Source: Ensifer adhaerens (lineage in GTDB: Bacteria; Pseudomonadota; Alphaproteobacteria; Rhizobiales; Rhizobiaceae). Taken from it: 64,000 nt of DNA. Shown piece after piece: positions 27,231 through 37,264 of the stretch (positions are counted from its first letter, which is position 1; each line of letters starts with the position of its first letter). Where the stretch lies: NCBI RefSeq assembly GCF_001270265.1, contig NZ_LGAP01000001.1:248001-312000 (forward strand), given 5' to 3'. Made by a program: the position numbers and the translations under genes. A model generated the notes under the pieces. That model worked only from the letters and a program-made list of their open reading frames with translations. It did no database searches and had not been told where the DNA came from.

Positions 27231-27606
27231 GAATAACTCCGGAGGAACGGCGTCCGTAAAAGTTTGTGCATGAATAAGTCGTTCCGGCTCTTGATCGTCA
27301 TGAGGGAGCGGATGCCGAAGCAGGGAGTCATTCCTGTGCTTGGCCGCACGCAGAATGCGGCCGTGCGAAACCTAGCCAACAAGTTATTACAAAAGCGCTA
27401 ATCGATTAAAGTGAGTATAATCTGATATTTGCACATAGACGTGCGCACATTTTTGGATAATCGTTTCATGCCGAAACTGCAGCCTGCACGTATTAGAACT
27501 GCCTTTACTTGGGCGGCCTGAAATAACGGTGAGGGACAGGCGCGTTCGCGTGGATGACGGTGTCCGGCGCATTGACGGGTGCTGCTTTCGCGGGCCATGG
27601 TCGGCC
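27231..27606. other. Divergent intergenic region
   Basis: 376 bases between the chemoreceptor and SbcD-like genes. Seen here are a 7-bp hairpin (GGCCGCA, 27342-27348, with TGCGGCC, 27356-27362) and an AT-rich tract with TATAAT-like sequence near 27414-27420 that could hold promoters. No ORF or RNA gene is convincing. Confidence 0.4.
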
Positions 27607-28884
27607 ATGCCTTTCCGCTTCGTTCACACCGCCGATCTTCATCTTGATTCCCCGCTGCGCAGCCTTGCGCTTCGAAATGCCGATCTCGCCGAAATCGTGC
27701 GCGGCGCAACCAGGCAAGCGCTTGTCAGGATCGTCGACCTCTGCCTTGCCGAAGAGGTCGATGCCCTGCTGATCGCCGGCGACCTTTATGATGGCAGCCA
27801 GACCTCGATGAACACCGCGCTGTTTCTCGCCGGTGAGCTGCGCCGGCTCGACGAAGCCGGCATCCGCGTTTTCATCATTCGCGGTAATCACGATGCTCAA
27901 TCGCAGGTGACGAACGAGCTGACGCTGCCGCCGTCGGTGCATGTCTTCAAGGGCCGCAGCAAGGCCGTTCTGGCAAAGACGCTGGAGCGCGGCCGCGACG
28001 TCTATATCCACGGTATGAGCTTTGCGAGCCCGCACGCGCCGGAAAGCCTGCTGCCGTCCTTTCAGATGCCCGCTGTCGATGCGATCAATATCGGCATGCT
28101 GCACACGAGCCTGGCCGGTTCTGCCGGCCATGACCTCTATGCGCCCTGCAGCGTGGCGGATCTCCAGGCGCACGGTTTCGACTATTGGGCGCTCGGTCAC
28201 GTTCATCAGCGCCAGGTGCACGCCAGCGAGCCCTTCGTCGTCATGCCGGGCATGCCGCAGGGGCGCGATATCAACGAAGCCGGCAGCAAGGGCGTGACGC
28301 TGGTGACGGTCACCGACGAGGGGCGTTTCTCGATCGAGGAACGGGCGATCGGGCTTGCCACCTTCGAGAGGATGAACCTTGACCTCACCGATGTTTCGGA
28401 CTGGGGTGATATGCTTGATGCGGTCAGGAACGCCTTCCTGCAGTCTCGCGAGACGACCGCTGCCGACAACGTCATCCTCCGTCTGACCTTGACCGGTGCG
28501 ACGCCGCTTGCCTGGCGCCTGCGCCGCGATGCCGATCTGCTCCAGGCGGAGATCGACAATGTCGCTGCCGGCATCGGTGGCTGCTGGGTCGAGAAAATTG
28601 AGCTGGATTGCCGCAGTCCTGATGCCGAGACCGGGACGGCTATCGCCGATCCGGTCGACGAATTGGCGGCCCTTGTCGGCAGCGATGTCCTGCCGGCCCA
28701 TGGCTTCCGTCAGGAAGTGCGCGCCGCCGTCGAGGAGCTGTTGCAGCAGTTGCCGCCGGACTTGCGCCAGGCTCTGGCGCCGGATGAAGCGGCGGGCGAA
28801 CGGCTGGCGTTCGATGCTGGCGTTTCCGGCGCGGCAGAGGTGCTCGCACATCTCCATGGCGGTGCGGCCGAGGGTTCACGCTGA
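27607..28884 (+). CDS. DNA repair exonuclease, SbcD/YhaO-like metallophosphoesterase
   Basis: 425 aa. The calcineurin-type phosphoesterase motifs run in order: FVHTADLHLDSPL, LIAGDLYDGS, IRGNHDAQS, IHGMSF and YWALGHVHQRQV. These bind two metal ions in SbcD/Mre11 nucleases. The C-terminal half is a capping and partner-binding region. It overlaps the next gene by one base (TGATG), so the two products very likely form an SbcCD/Rad50-Mre11-like complex that processes DNA ends. The ATG at 27607 (MPFRFVH) is chosen because the family starts there; the open frame before it is not conserved in type. Confidence 0.9.
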   Translation: MPFRFVHTADLHLDSPLRSLALRNADLAEIVRGATRQALVRIVDLCLAEEVDALLIAGDLYDGSQTSMNTALFLAGELRRLDEAGIRVFIIRGNHDAQSQVTNELTLPPSVHVFKGRSKAVLAKTLERGRDVYIHGMSFASPHAPESLLPSFQMPAVDAINIGMLHTSLAGSAGHDLYAPCSVADLQAHGFDYWALGHVHQRQVHASEPFVVMPGMPQGRDINEAGSKGVTLVTVTDEGRFSIEERAIGLATFERMNLDLTDVSDWGDMLDAVRNAFLQSRETTAADNVILRLTLTGATPLAWRLRRDADLLQAEIDNVAAGIGGCWVEKIELDCRSPDAETGTAIADPVDELAALVGSDVLPAHGFRQEVRAAVEELLQQLPPDLRQALAPDEAAGERLAFDAGVSGAAEVLAHLHGGAAEGSR

Positions 28885-31800
28885 TGCGGCTGCGCGAACT
28901 CGACCTGGTGCGATACGGCAAGTTTACCGAGCGCCGCCTCGACTTCGGTCCCGGGATACCGGGCAGGCCCGACCTGCATATCGTCTACGGACCGAACGAG
29001 GCTGGCAAGTCGACGCTGTTTTCCGGCTTCCTCGACCTGTTCTTTGGCATCGAGCACTACAGCTCGTACGGTTTTCTGCACCCATACCAGACCATGCGGG
29101 TCGGCGGCACGATCGAGGCGGCCGGCCGCACCCACCAGGCCTTTCGGATAAAACGCAAGACCAACACGCTGGTGGGCGCCGACGACCAGCCGTTGCCGGA
29201 CAATCTGTTTTCCGCCTCGCTCGGCTCGATCGACCGCGCGACCTATCGCATGATGTTCTCGCTCGACGACGACAGCATCGAGCTGGGAGGAGAGGCGATC
29301 CTCAAAAGCGAAGGCGAACTCGGCTCGCTGCTCTTCTCTGCAAGTTCAGGTCTGCCGGACAGTGCCGCGATCCTGACTACCCTGCGCGCCGAGGCGGATA
29401 GCTTCTATCGCCCCCAGGCACGCAAGCATCAGCTTTCGGAGCTGAAGGCCGAACTCGATGCGCTGAAAGTCGAGCGCAACGGGTTGGACGTCAATGCTCG
29501 CGAATATGCGTCGCTGCGCAAGACGCTTCTTGCCGCCCGCGAGCGCCACGACGCGGCGATGGCCCGGCGTGTCGAGCTGCGGGTGGAGCGTGATCGGCTG
29601 AAGGCGCAGATCGATGCCTTGCCGCTCTTCCGTCGCCTTTGTGGCTTGCGCGCCGATCTGGCCAAGACGCCACCCTTGCCGCTTGCTCCAGCCGAGTGGG
29701 CAACAGAATTGCCGGCACTGCGTCGGCGCGACGTCGAGATCACAACGAAGCTTCGTCAGCTCGATGACGAAACCCGGCGTCGGCAGGAGGAGCTTGAGGA
29801 CCTGCCGCGTGACGAGGCGGCACTCCTTCTGATGGAGCGTTTGAACGCGCTGCAGGAGGTGGCGCTCGATGCGCGCTATGTCACGGCGGCGCGCGATATG
29901 CCCGCACGGATCGAGGAACTGTCGCGGACGAAAACGGAGATTGCCGCCTGCCTTATCAGGCTCGGCGAGCCCGGCGACCGGGATCCGGCATCGCTGCTGT
30001 TGCCGACGGCCACAAACGCCCGGCTGCAGGAACTCTCCCGGCAACATTCGGCGCTGCAGGAGCGCGCGGCATCGGCCCGACAGGAGGCGGATGGGGCAAA
30101 ACGTGCTGAGCGGGAGACGGCCAGTGAGTTGGCGCGGCTGCAGGCCGAAGGCGGTCCGGGTGTCGATCCGGGTGCGCTTGTCGAGCGGCTGCGACGCCTG
30201 CGGCAGGACGATTGTGGGCTGCGCCTGCGGGCCGCCAGACAATCGCTCGAGCGTCTGGATGCGGAGCTGGCCGACAGGCTGGAGGCTTTGAAGCCCTATT
30301 CCGGCAGCGCCGATGATCTGCTTGGCCTGCCGGTGCCCGCTGCCGGCATGATCGAGACCTGGCGTCGTGACTTGGCAACACAGGACGAAAAGCGTCTGCG
30401 CCTTGCCGATCGTCTCGCCAGCGAGACCGAGCAACTCGCCGGAGAGGAGGCTCGGCTGGCCGCCCTGGTTGCCTCGGGCGGCGCCATTGACGACAGGGCA
30501 TCCACTGAGCTTCGCCAGCACCGGCAGCACGCCTGGGAGCAACACAGGGCTCGGTTGGACACGACGACTGCGGCGCTCTTTGAAGACGCACTGAGTCGGG
30601 ACGATGATGCCACGGCGTTGCGGCTTGCCGAGGTGGCAAAGGTCGCGGATATGCGGTCGCTCGCTTTGTCGATCGCCGAGCGCCGGGCGCGCCTTGATGC
30701 GCTTCGAAAACAGCAGCTCTCCCTTGCCGAGGAATCGTCCGCACTGTCAGAGGCTGTTAAGACGGTCGCCACAGCCTGTGGATTACCGAACGTTATGCAG
30801 TTGACGCAACTGGAGGCATGGCTGGCGGGCCGGCTTCTCGCGCTCGATATCCGCACACAGCAGCGTTCTACGCAGCTGGACCTCGACCGTGCCCGAGCAG
30901 ACGAGAACGATGCCCGCGAAACTCTCAAGGAATCACTTGCCGAGATCGGTGTGATCGAACGTTTGCCGCATCGGCTCGATGATCTCCTGACGTTTGCCGA
31001 AAATGCTGTCGCGCAGGCGCAGGCGGCCTTCTCTGCCGGCAAGGCGGCGCGCGAGGCGGTCCGGCGAGCCGGCGATATGATGGAGCAGCGGCAGTCGACC
31101 TTGGCGCAAGCCGAAGATGCCCTGTCCTCTTGGCAGGCGCAGTGGGATAATTTGCTGTCAGCCACCTGGCTTGCCGACAGGCAGGTGCGGCCTTTGCCGG
31201 ATCAGGTCGCCCCCATGCTCGCGGTCTTGCAGGATCTCGACAAATTGGTGCAGCGCAAGGCCGATCTCGATCACCGCGTCGCCGGCATGCGCAAGGACCA
31301 AGTGGCCTTTGAGACGGCGGTCGCAGACCTTGCTGGTATGCCGGGCATCGAAGACACGCTTGCGACCTTCGCCGCCATGAAGGCACGTGTCGCTGACGCG
31401 GAGAAACAAGAGGATCGGCGAGCGGCGCTGTTGGCGGAACTCGTCCGCGTTGAAGATGAGAAACGCACCATCGCTGCCGAGCAGGATCTCCACACCGCTC
31501 GCAAACGTCTCGTGCTCGATTTCTTCGACTGCGAGACATTGGACGATGCGGGGTTGCGGCTCGACGCTGCCCGCGAACAGGAGCAGCTGCGCCAGCGCAT
31601 CGCCGAATCGGAGGCTGATCTCGCGTCCCGCCTCGGTGTCGCCGGCAGCGAAGACGCCGAGGCGCTGCTGGCCACGCTTGATGACGAAACGGTGCGGCTG
31701 GAGCTGGCTCGCGTCGAGGCGCTCCTTGAAGAGAGCGACCGCGACGTCAGCGAATTGCATGCGGATGTGCGGACGAAGCAGGCAGCACTCGCCAATATCG

Positions 31801-32345
31801 CCGGCGACGACACCGTTGCAGCGCTCGACCAGCGCCGCCGCACGCTGCTTCTGGAGATCGAGGCCAAGGCGCTCGGCTATCTCAAGCTGAAGGCCGGCGT
31901 CATCGCCGCCGAGCAGGCGCTCCGGCTCTTTCGCGAGCGCCATCGCAGTGCCATGATGCGGCGCGCCTCGGAGACCTTCAGCCGCATCAGCGGCGGGGAA
32001 TATTCCAGCCTGTCGGCGCAGGCCGACAAGGGTCAGGAGTTCCTGATAGCCAACGCCGCGGCTGGTGGCTCCAAGTTGGCGCGCGATCTTTCCAAGGGGA
32101 CGCGCTTCCAGCTCTATCTGTCGCTGCGCATCGCGGGCTATCACGAGGTTGCTGCGGCGCGCGAAACCTTGCCCTTCATCGCCGACGATATCATGGAGAC
32201 GTTTGACGACGGCCGCGCCGGCCGCGCCTTCGAGCTGATGGCGGACATGGCCCGCGTCGGGCAGGTGATCTACCTGACGCACCACGAGCATCTTTGCGAC
32301 ATTGCCAGAACGGCATGTCCGGACGTGATTATCCACAGACTATGA
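28884..32345 (+). CDS. SbcC/Rad50-like AAA ATPase (YhaN family)
   Basis: 1153 aa SMC-like ATPase. N-terminal Walker A GPNEAGKST is at 36-44 after LRELDLVRYGKFTERRLDFG, the YhaN-type opening. Residues from about 190 to 1000 are coiled coil rich in Leu, Arg, Ala and Glu, with no obvious zinc-hook CxxC in the middle, unlike Rad50. The C-terminal head has the signature-like DLSKGTRFQLYLSLRIA and Walker B LPFIADDIMETFD (Asp1101-Asp1102), then the switch THHEH. It works with the preceding nuclease in DNA-end repair. Start overlaps the preceding stop. Confidence 0.9.
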   Translation: MRLRELDLVRYGKFTERRLDFGPGIPGRPDLHIVYGPNEAGKSTLFSGFLDLFFGIEHYSSYGFLHPYQTMRVGGTIEAAGRTHQAFRIKRKTNTLVGADDQPLPDNLFSASLGSIDRATYRMMFSLDDDSIELGGEAILKSEGELGSLLFSASSGLPDSAAILTTLRAEADSFYRPQARKHQLSELKAELDALKVERNGLDVNAREYASLRKTLLAARERHDAAMARRVELRVERDRLKAQIDALPLFRRLCGLRADLAKTPPLPLAPAEWATELPALRRRDVEITTKLRQLDDETRRRQEELEDLPRDEAALLLMERLNALQEVALDARYVTAARDMPARIEELSRTKTEIAACLIRLGEPGDRDPASLLLPTATNARLQELSRQHSALQERAASARQEADGAKRAERETASELARLQAEGGPGVDPGALVERLRRLRQDDCGLRLRAARQSLERLDAELADRLEALKPYSGSADDLLGLPVPAAGMIETWRRDLATQDEKRLRLADRLASETEQLAGEEARLAALVASGGAIDDRASTELRQHRQHAWEQHRARLDTTTAALFEDALSRDDDATALRLAEVAKVADMRSLALSIAERRARLDALRKQQLSLAEESSALSEAVKTVATACGLPNVMQLTQLEAWLAGRLLALDIRTQQRSTQLDLDRARADENDARETLKESLAEIGVIERLPHRLDDLLTFAENAVAQAQAAFSAGKAAREAVRRAGDMMEQRQSTLAQAEDALSSWQAQWDNLLSATWLADRQVRPLPDQVAPMLAVLQDLDKLVQRKADLDHRVAGMRKDQVAFETAVADLAGMPGIEDTLATFAAMKARVADAEKQEDRRAALLAELVRVEDEKRTIAAEQDLHTARKRLVLDFFDCETLDDAGLRLDAAREQEQLRQRIAESEADLASRLGVAGSEDAEALLATLDDETVRLELARVEALLEESDRDVSELHADVRTKQAALANIAGDDTVAALDQRRRTLLLEIEAKALGYLKLKAGVIAAEQALRLFRERHRSAMMRRASETFSRISGGEYSSLSAQADKGQEFLIANAAAGGSKLARDLSKGTRFQLYLSLRIAGYHEVAAARETLPFIADDIMETFDDGRAGRAFELMADMARVGQVIYLTHHEHLCDIARTACPDVIIHRL

Positions 32346-32408
32346 CGCGCTTGCGCAGTTGGTATGCTGTTGGCGAATTATCGCGACGGAAACCTGGAGG
32401 AACGGCAG

Positions 32409-32807
32409 ATGGAGATCATACCCAGCGGATCGCGAGCGTCGACACGACCCTCGACCGAGTACTTTACCGGGGCGGTCCGGCAGGACCCCGTCATCGAGGC
32501 GGCAGAGCCGGCCCGTGTGCGCGCCGTGAACGTGACGTTCGAGCCCGGCGCTCGAACCGCATGGCATACGCACCCGCTTGGGCAGACGCTGGTGGTGACA
32601 TCAGGCCGGGGCCTGGCGCAGGTCTGGGGCGGGCCGGTGCGTGAAATAAACACAGGAGACGTGGTCTGGTTTCCGCCTGGCGAAAAACATTGGCACGGTG
32701 CCGCGCCGGATACCGCCATGGTTCACCTTGCCATTCAGGAAGCGCTCGACTGCAAGGCGGTCGACTGGCTGGAGCATGTCAGCGACGAACAATATCGCGG
32801 CGCCTAG
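32409..32807 (+). CDS. Cupin domain protein
   Basis: 132 aa single cupin. Metal-binding motif 1 reads [17 protein letters not shown] and motif 2 [12 protein letters not shown], giving the usual His-His-(Gln/Glu)-His ligands; the Gln in place of Glu may alter activity. It resembles small cupins linked with carboxymuconolactone decarboxylases or quercetinase-like proteins. The start at 32409 (MEIIPSG) has GGAGG eight bases upstream; a start at 32364 lacks one. It lies 63 bases after the ATPase gene and may be co-transcribed, though no functional link is evident. Confidence 0.82.
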   Translation: MEIIPSGSRASTRPSTEYFTGAVRQDPVIEAAEPARVRAVNVTFEPGARTAWHTHPLGQTLVVTSGRGLAQVWGGPVREINTGDVVWFPPGEKHWHGAAPDTAMVHLAIQEALDCKAVDWLEHVSDEQYRGA

Positions 32808-33117
32808 TCGATTCTCATGCGCATCGACCGCAGTTTGGCGATTGGACGACGAATCGGTCTTCCGGCGCGTGTTCGCAGCGCGCCACGGCAGTAAGGATCA
32901 CTTTCAACAGGTTCGGCTGCATCACGCGGAAGGCGCTTACACGCTCGATTGTCGCATGCCGCGGCGCAAATTTGCCTTGGGCCACGGTGCTGACGGTTCG
33001 ATGTTTTGATTTGCTGATGACATGGAGCGCCGAACTTGGCTGGCCATTGTTTGGAAGCGAACGTGCAGGAACAAGCGTTGCTGTCGGGGTGGGCGTCGAT
33101 AATTCTAGGGAAGAAAA
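32808..33117. other. Gene-free stretch
   Basis: 310 bases between the cupin and tRNA-Val. I see no credible ORF. The part next to the tRNA, read on the minus strand, has TTTTCTTCC, which may serve as the tRNA terminator. Confidence 0.4.
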
Positions 33118-33193
33118 TGGTGGGCGATGAGAGACTCGAACTCCCGACATCCTCGGTGTAAACGAGGCGCTCTACCAACTGAGCTAATCGCCC
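33118..33193 (-). tRNA. tRNA-Val (anticodon UAC)
   Basis: On the minus strand, acceptor GGGCGAT pairs with ATCGCCC; the D arm has TAGCTCAGTTGGTAGAGC; the anticodon stem CCTCG/CGAGG encloses loop TTTACAC with anticodon TAC; the T arm is GGGAGTTCGAGTCTC. The 3' CCA is encoded. 76 nt. Confidence 0.97.
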
Positions 33194-33665
33194 TTCAGCG
33201 TTCGGACCGGATGTGTCCGCCGCGTCGGTGGCCGTGATCTAGGCGTAACCGAAAAAAACCGCAAGAGCATTTCCGTCGTTTTTTCGATTTTTTTTGCACG
33301 GGGCGACAGAAGTGCAGGAGTTGCCGGGTTTTCGCGTTGTGGAAAAAAACGGAGAACGGCGACTGTGGAAAACGACGATTGGTCTCACGGCGACTTTCGC
33401 TCGAATCCGTCGATCGGTGGCTAACATCTGCGCATCGGCTTTCCTCATGCCGGAGCGTCCCGCCGTACAAAGGGAAGCGAGCTTCCTATTATTTGGGGAG
33501 GGAGGAGCCGGCTTTGATCTTGCCTGTGGATCAAAATTGGCTCCGTCATGGATTTGTCTCCAAACACGCTTGACACCCAAATGCGAACCGCTTAGTTAGC
33601 CGCTCATCGAACGGGCAAGCCCGCTCGGTGCCGGGGCGGAAACGCTCCAGCCACTTCAAGATGAT
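33194..33665. other. Divergent tRNA promoter region
   Basis: 472 bases without a credible protein gene. It holds the promoter of the tRNA-Asp genes at 33570-33598, and poly-T/poly-A runs at 33250-33300. Short open frames on either strand have no ribosome sites. Confidence 0.45.
33570..33598 (+). promoter_or_regulatory. Sigma-70-type promoter for tRNA-Asp genes
   Basis: Perfect -35 TTGACA (33570-33575), 17-base spacer, -10 TAGTTA (33593-33598). Transcription would start near 33605, about 60 bases before the first tRNA-Asp. Confidence 0.7.
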
Positions 33666-33742
33666 GCGGGTGTAGCTCAGTCGGTTAGAGTGCCGGCCTG
33701 TCACGCCGGAGGTCGCGGGTTCGAGCCCCGTCACTCGCGCCA
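33666..33742 (+). tRNA. tRNA-Asp (anticodon GUC), copy 1
   Basis: Acceptor GCGGGTG/CACTCGC with one G-U pair, D arm TAGCTCAGTCGGTTAGAG, anticodon stem CCGGC/GCCGG with loop CTGTCAC (GTC), T arm CGGGTTCGAGCCCCG, discriminator G and encoded CCA. 77 nt. Identical to copy 2. Confidence 0.97.
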
Positions 33743-33815
33743 TTCTTGATATGGTTTAACCTAGGCATTCTCATGAAGCGCCGATGGTGGTAATACTGAC
33801 CCTTGGGTCATATGC

Positions 33816-33892
33816 GCGGGTGTAGCTCAGTCGGTTAGAGTGCCGGCCTGTCACGCCGGAGGTCGCGGGTTCGAGCCCCGTCACTCGCGCCA
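33816..33892 (+). tRNA. tRNA-Asp (anticodon GUC), copy 2
   Basis: Identical over all 77 bases to the copy at 33666-33742 and 73 bases downstream of it, with unrelated spacer. Both are probably made from one precursor driven by the promoter at 33570. Confidence 0.97.
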
Positions 33893-34187
33893 TTTACCCC
33901 TTGACCCCTCCGATATAACATGACTGCAAACGGCGTCTCTTGCAGTGCGGCAATCTGTCCTGCAGGCTTCGCTTTTACGGTAAAGTCTCCTCGTGCCTGC
34001 AAATCAGCGCTTTGCCGTGGCACGTCGTCCAATCCTGTGTCGCGAACCGGTTTAAATGGCCCTCGAAGGCTTGCGCGCAGGCGCGGGCTGCGCTAACCAC
34101 TCTGGCGTTGCAACATATTTTTCGGCCTGCGAGATTTGTTGTTTTGGCGCTTCCCGGGTGCCCTCCCGCAGGCAGGGACGGATAACA

Positions 34188-34553
34188 ATGACTGAACTTC
34201 TCGGTTCCTACGTTCCGATCGCGATTTTCATTGGAATCGCACTTGTGATCGGCCTGGCACTTTTGATTGCTCCCTTCGCCGTCGCGTTCAAGGCGCCTGA
34301 TTCGGAAAAGCTGTCGGCCTACGAATGCGGCTTCAATGCGTTCGACGATGCGCGCATGAAGTTCGACATTCGTTTCTATCTTGTGTCGATCCTTTTCATC
34401 ATCTTCGACCTGGAAGTCGCATTCCTCTTTCCGTGGGCCGTCTCGTTCCACCAGCTGGGCTGGTTCGGATTCTGGTCCATGATGGTCTTCCTTGGTGTGC
34501 TGACGATCGGCTTTATCTATGAATGGAAGAAGGGAGCGCTGGAATGGAACTAG
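34188..34553 (+). CDS. nuoA: NADH-quinone oxidoreductase subunit A
   Basis: 121 aa with three membrane helices. The conserved loop [43 protein letters not shown] is the NuoA/ND3 signature including the Cys near the quinone channel. It is the first of fourteen nuo genes coding for proton-pumping complex I. The frame is open 132 bases further upstream, but NuoA homologues begin at the [10 protein letters not shown] start. The 295 bases before it hold no clear promoter that I can name. Its last ten bases overlap nuoB. Confidence 0.98.
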   Translation: MTELLGSYVPIAIFIGIALVIGLALLIAPFAVAFKAPDSEKLSAYECGFNAFDDARMKFDIRFYLVSILFIIFDLEVAFLFPWAVSFHQLGWFGFWSMMVFLGVLTIGFIYEWKKGALEWN

Positions 34554-35122
34554 CATCCGGCACCACGCTCGTTGCGCCCAAGCCGAAGGGGATCATCGAT
34601 CCCTCGACCGGCAAGCCGATCGGCAGCAATGATGCATTCTTCGGCGAGATCAACAATGAGCTCGCCGACAAGGGTTTTCTGGTCACGTCGACCGACGAGC
34701 TCATCAACTGGGCGCGCACCGGCTCGCTGATGTGGATGACCTTCGGTCTTGCTTGCTGCGCCGTCGAGATGATGCAGATGTCGATGCCGCGTTACGACGC
34801 CGAGCGTTTCGGCTTTGCGCCGCGCGCTTCACCGCGCCAGTCCGACGTGATGATCGTCGCCGGCACCCTGACCAACAAGATGGCGCCCGCGCTCCGCAAG
34901 GTCTACGACCAGATGCCGGAGCCGCGTTACGTGATCTCGATGGGTTCGTGCGCCAATGGCGGCGGCTACTATCACTATTCCTATTCCGTCGTGCGTGGCT
35001 GCGACCGTGTCGTGCCCGTTGATATCTATGTGCCAGGCTGTCCTCCCACGGCAGAAGCGCTGCTTTACGGCGTGCTTCTGCTGCAGAAGAAGATCCGCCG
35101 GACCGGCACGATCGAACGCTAA
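34544..35122 (+). CDS. nuoB: NADH-quinone oxidoreductase subunit B
   Basis: 192 aa peripheral-arm subunit that holds the terminal cluster N2. The ligands are the tandem cysteines of [11 protein letters not shown], Cys of [18 protein letters not shown] and Cys of [14 protein letters not shown]. An N-terminal tail of about 35 residues precedes the core. The ATG at 34544 has GGGAG eight bases upstream and overlaps the end of nuoA, so translation of the two is coupled. Confidence 0.98.
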   Translation: MELASGTTLVAPKPKGIIDPSTGKPIGSNDAFFGEINNELADKGFLVTSTDELINWARTGSLMWMTFGLACCAVEMMQMSMPRYDAERFGFAPRASPRQSDVMIVAGTLTNKMAPALRKVYDQMPEPRYVISMGSCANGGGYYHYSYSVVRGCDRVVPVDIYVPGCPPTAEALLYGVLLLQKKIRRTGTIER

Positions 35123-35140
35123 GGGTAGGGGGTTCTTAAC

Positions 35141-35746
35141 ATGAGTGAAGCCCTGAACGAGCTTGCCTCCTATCTGCGCGAGACGCGCAGCCAACTGATT
35201 TCGGATGCCGCCATCAACTACGGTGAACTGACGCTGACGACGACGGCTGCTAACCTGATCGAGCTGCTGACGTTCCTGCGAGACGACGTGCAGTGCGCCT
35301 TCATCAACTTCGTCGATGTTTGCGGTGTCGACTGGCCCCAGCGGCCGGATCGTTTCGACGTCGTCTACCACTTACTGTCGCCGCGCCAGAACCTGCGCGT
35401 TCGCATCAAGGTTGCGACCGGCGAAGGCGAGCCAGTGCCGTCGGCCACCAGCGTCTATCCGGGCGCCGACTGGTTCGAGCGTGAAGCCTACGACATGTAT
35501 GGCATTCTGTTTACCGGCCATCCGGACCTGCGTCGCATCCTGACGGACTACGGTTTCGAAGGGCATCCGCTGCGCAAGGACTTCCCGGTTACCGGGTTTG
35601 TCGAGGTTCGTTATGATGACGAAGCCAAGCGCGTCGTCTATGAGCCCGTCGAACTGAAGCAGGAATTCCGTAACTTCGACTTCCTCTCCCCGTGGGAAGG
35701 GACGGAATACGTCCTGCCCGGCGACGAGAAGGCGAAAGCACGGTGA
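35141..35746 (+). CDS. nuoC: NADH-quinone oxidoreductase subunit C
   Basis: 201 aa, the 30-kDa subunit as a separate protein rather than fused to NuoD as in E. coli. The family signature spans about 111-150: [18 protein letters not shown] then [21 protein letters not shown]. It lies at the junction of the hydrogenase-like module. AGGGGG precedes the start and the gene begins 18 bases after nuoB. Confidence 0.98.
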   Translation: MSEALNELASYLRETRSQLISDAAINYGELTLTTTAANLIELLTFLRDDVQCAFINFVDVCGVDWPQRPDRFDVVYHLLSPRQNLRVRIKVATGEGEPVPSATSVYPGADWFEREAYDMYGILFTGHPDLRRILTDYGFEGHPLRKDFPVTGFVEVRYDDEAKRVVYEPVELKQEFRNFDFLSPWEGTEYVLPGDEKAKAR

Positions 35747-35803
35747 GACTAAGTCGGCCCGCGGCGACCCTTTGAGGGCGCCGTCCGGCCTGGAGCAATC
35801 GGT

Positions 35804-36994
35804 ATGACCGAACATAACGTCCGTAATTTCAACATCAACTTTGGTCCGCAGCATCCGGCGGCGCACGGCGTTCTTCGTCTGGTGCTCGAGCTTGATGGCG
35901 AAATCGTCGAACGCGTCGATCCGCACATCGGGCTGCTGCACCGCGGCACCGAGAAGCTGATCGAAACCAAGACCTACCTGCAGGCCATTCCCTATTTCGA
36001 TCGCCTCGACTACGTCGCGCCGATGAACCAGGAGCACGCCTTCGCGCTTGCCGTGGAAAGGCTGACCGGGACCGAAGTTCCGATCCGCGGCCAGTTGATC
36101 CGGGTTCTCTATTCGGAAATCGGCCGTATCCTGTCGCATCTTCTGAACGTGACCACGCAGGCCATGGACGTCGGCGCGCTGACGCCGCCGCTCTGGGGCT
36201 TCGAGGAGCGCGAGAAGCTGATGGTGTTCTATGAGCGCGCCTGCGGCGCGCGCATGCACTCAGCCTATTTCCGCCCCGGCGGCGTGCATCAGGACCTGCC
36301 GCACGAGCTGGTCGAGGACATCGGCAAGTGGATCGACCCGTTCCTGAAGACCGTCGACGATATCGACGAACTTCTGACCGGCAACCGCATCTTCAAGCAG
36401 CGCAACGTCGACATCGGCGTCGTCAAGCTGGACGATGCCTGGGCCTGGGGCTTCTCGGGCGTGATGGTTCGCGGTTCCGGCGCTGCCTGGGACCTGCGTC
36501 GCGCGCAGCCCTACGAATGCTATTCGGACATGGAATTCGACATTCCGATCGGCAAGAACGGCGACTGTTTCGACCGTTACCTGATCCGCATGATCGAAAT
36601 GCGCCAGTCGGCCAAGATCATGCGTCAATGCGTGAACCGCCTGCTCGGCGATGCCAAGGTTGGCCCGGTCTCGTCGATGGACGGCAAGATCGTTCCGCCA
36701 AAGCGCGGCGAGATGAAGCGCTCGATGGAAGCGCTGATCCACCACTTCAAGCTCTACACCGAAGGCTACCACGTGCCGGCCGGCGAGGTTTATGCAGCCG
36801 TCGAAGCGCCCAAGGGCGAATTCGGCGTCTACCTCGTCTCCGACGGTAGCAACAAGCCCTATCGCTGCAAGATCCGCGCCCCGGGCTACGCGCATCTGCA
36901 GGCGATGGACTTCCTTTGTCGCGGACACCAGCTCGCCGACGTCTCGGCCGTGCTGGGCTCCATCGATATCGTGTTCGGTGAGGTGGATCGCTGA
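35804..36994 (+). CDS. nuoD: NADH-quinone oxidoreductase subunit D
   Basis: 396 aa, the 49-kDa subunit forming the quinone pocket with NuoB. Visible are the N-terminal [21 protein letters not shown], with the His of the HPAAHG loop near the quinone head, [12 protein letters not shown], and the C-terminal [18 protein letters not shown]. Full length. Its TGA shares one base with the ATG of the small exported protein downstream. Confidence 0.98.
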   Translation: MTEHNVRNFNINFGPQHPAAHGVLRLVLELDGEIVERVDPHIGLLHRGTEKLIETKTYLQAIPYFDRLDYVAPMNQEHAFALAVERLTGTEVPIRGQLIRVLYSEIGRILSHLLNVTTQAMDVGALTPPLWGFEEREKLMVFYERACGARMHSAYFRPGGVHQDLPHELVEDIGKWIDPFLKTVDDIDELLTGNRIFKQRNVDIGVVKLDDAWAWGFSGVMVRGSGAAWDLRRAQPYECYSDMEFDIPIGKNGDCFDRYLIRMIEMRQSAKIMRQCVNRLLGDAKVGPVSSMDGKIVPPKRGEMKRSMEALIHHFKLYTEGYHVPAGEVYAAVEAPKGEFGVYLVSDGSNKPYRCKIRAPGYAHLQAMDFLCRGHQLADVSAVLGSIDIVFGEVDR

Positions 36995-37248
36995 TGCGTT
37001 TCGCGCCCCTGGCTATGGCAGGACTTCTTATGCTGGCAACGGCGGCATCCGCACAGGATTCCGTCAACAGCGAAGCGTCCGCCGCGATGCGCGGGGGCTC
37101 GATGGCCGATCTCGTGGCCAAGGGTTACGAGATCAAGGCAGCCGTGGCCAACGGCACGCGCTACATCGTATTTTTACAAAAAGACCAGTCAGCCTATGCC
37201 TGCGAATTCGTTTCGGTGACGAAGTCGCGGTGCGGGTCGATTAACTGA
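36994..37248 (+). CDS. Small exported hypothetical protein within the nuo operon (84 aa)
   Basis: 84 aa with a signal peptide ([20 protein letters not shown], cleavage probably after AQA-like SAQ near residue 20), leaving a periplasmic protein of about 63 residues with two cysteines (YACEFVS, SRCGS) that could form a disulfide. Its ATG overlaps the nuoD stop by one base and nuoE starts 16 bases after it, so it is translated with complex I. I know no function; as recalled, equivalents occupy this place in other rhizobia. It could aid assembly, or merely be a co-transcribed passenger. Confidence 0.75.
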   Translation: MRFAPLAMAGLLMLATAASAQDSVNSEASAAMRGGSMADLVAKGYEIKAAVANGTRYIVFLQKDQSAYACEFVSVTKSRCGSIN

Positions 37249-37264
37249 TAAGGTGTCGTGAAGA

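Noticed and set aside
33898-33920. TTGACC and TATAAC near each other after the second tRNA-Asp, as a nuo promoter
   Set aside because: Only seven bases separate them, too few for a sigma-70 promoter.
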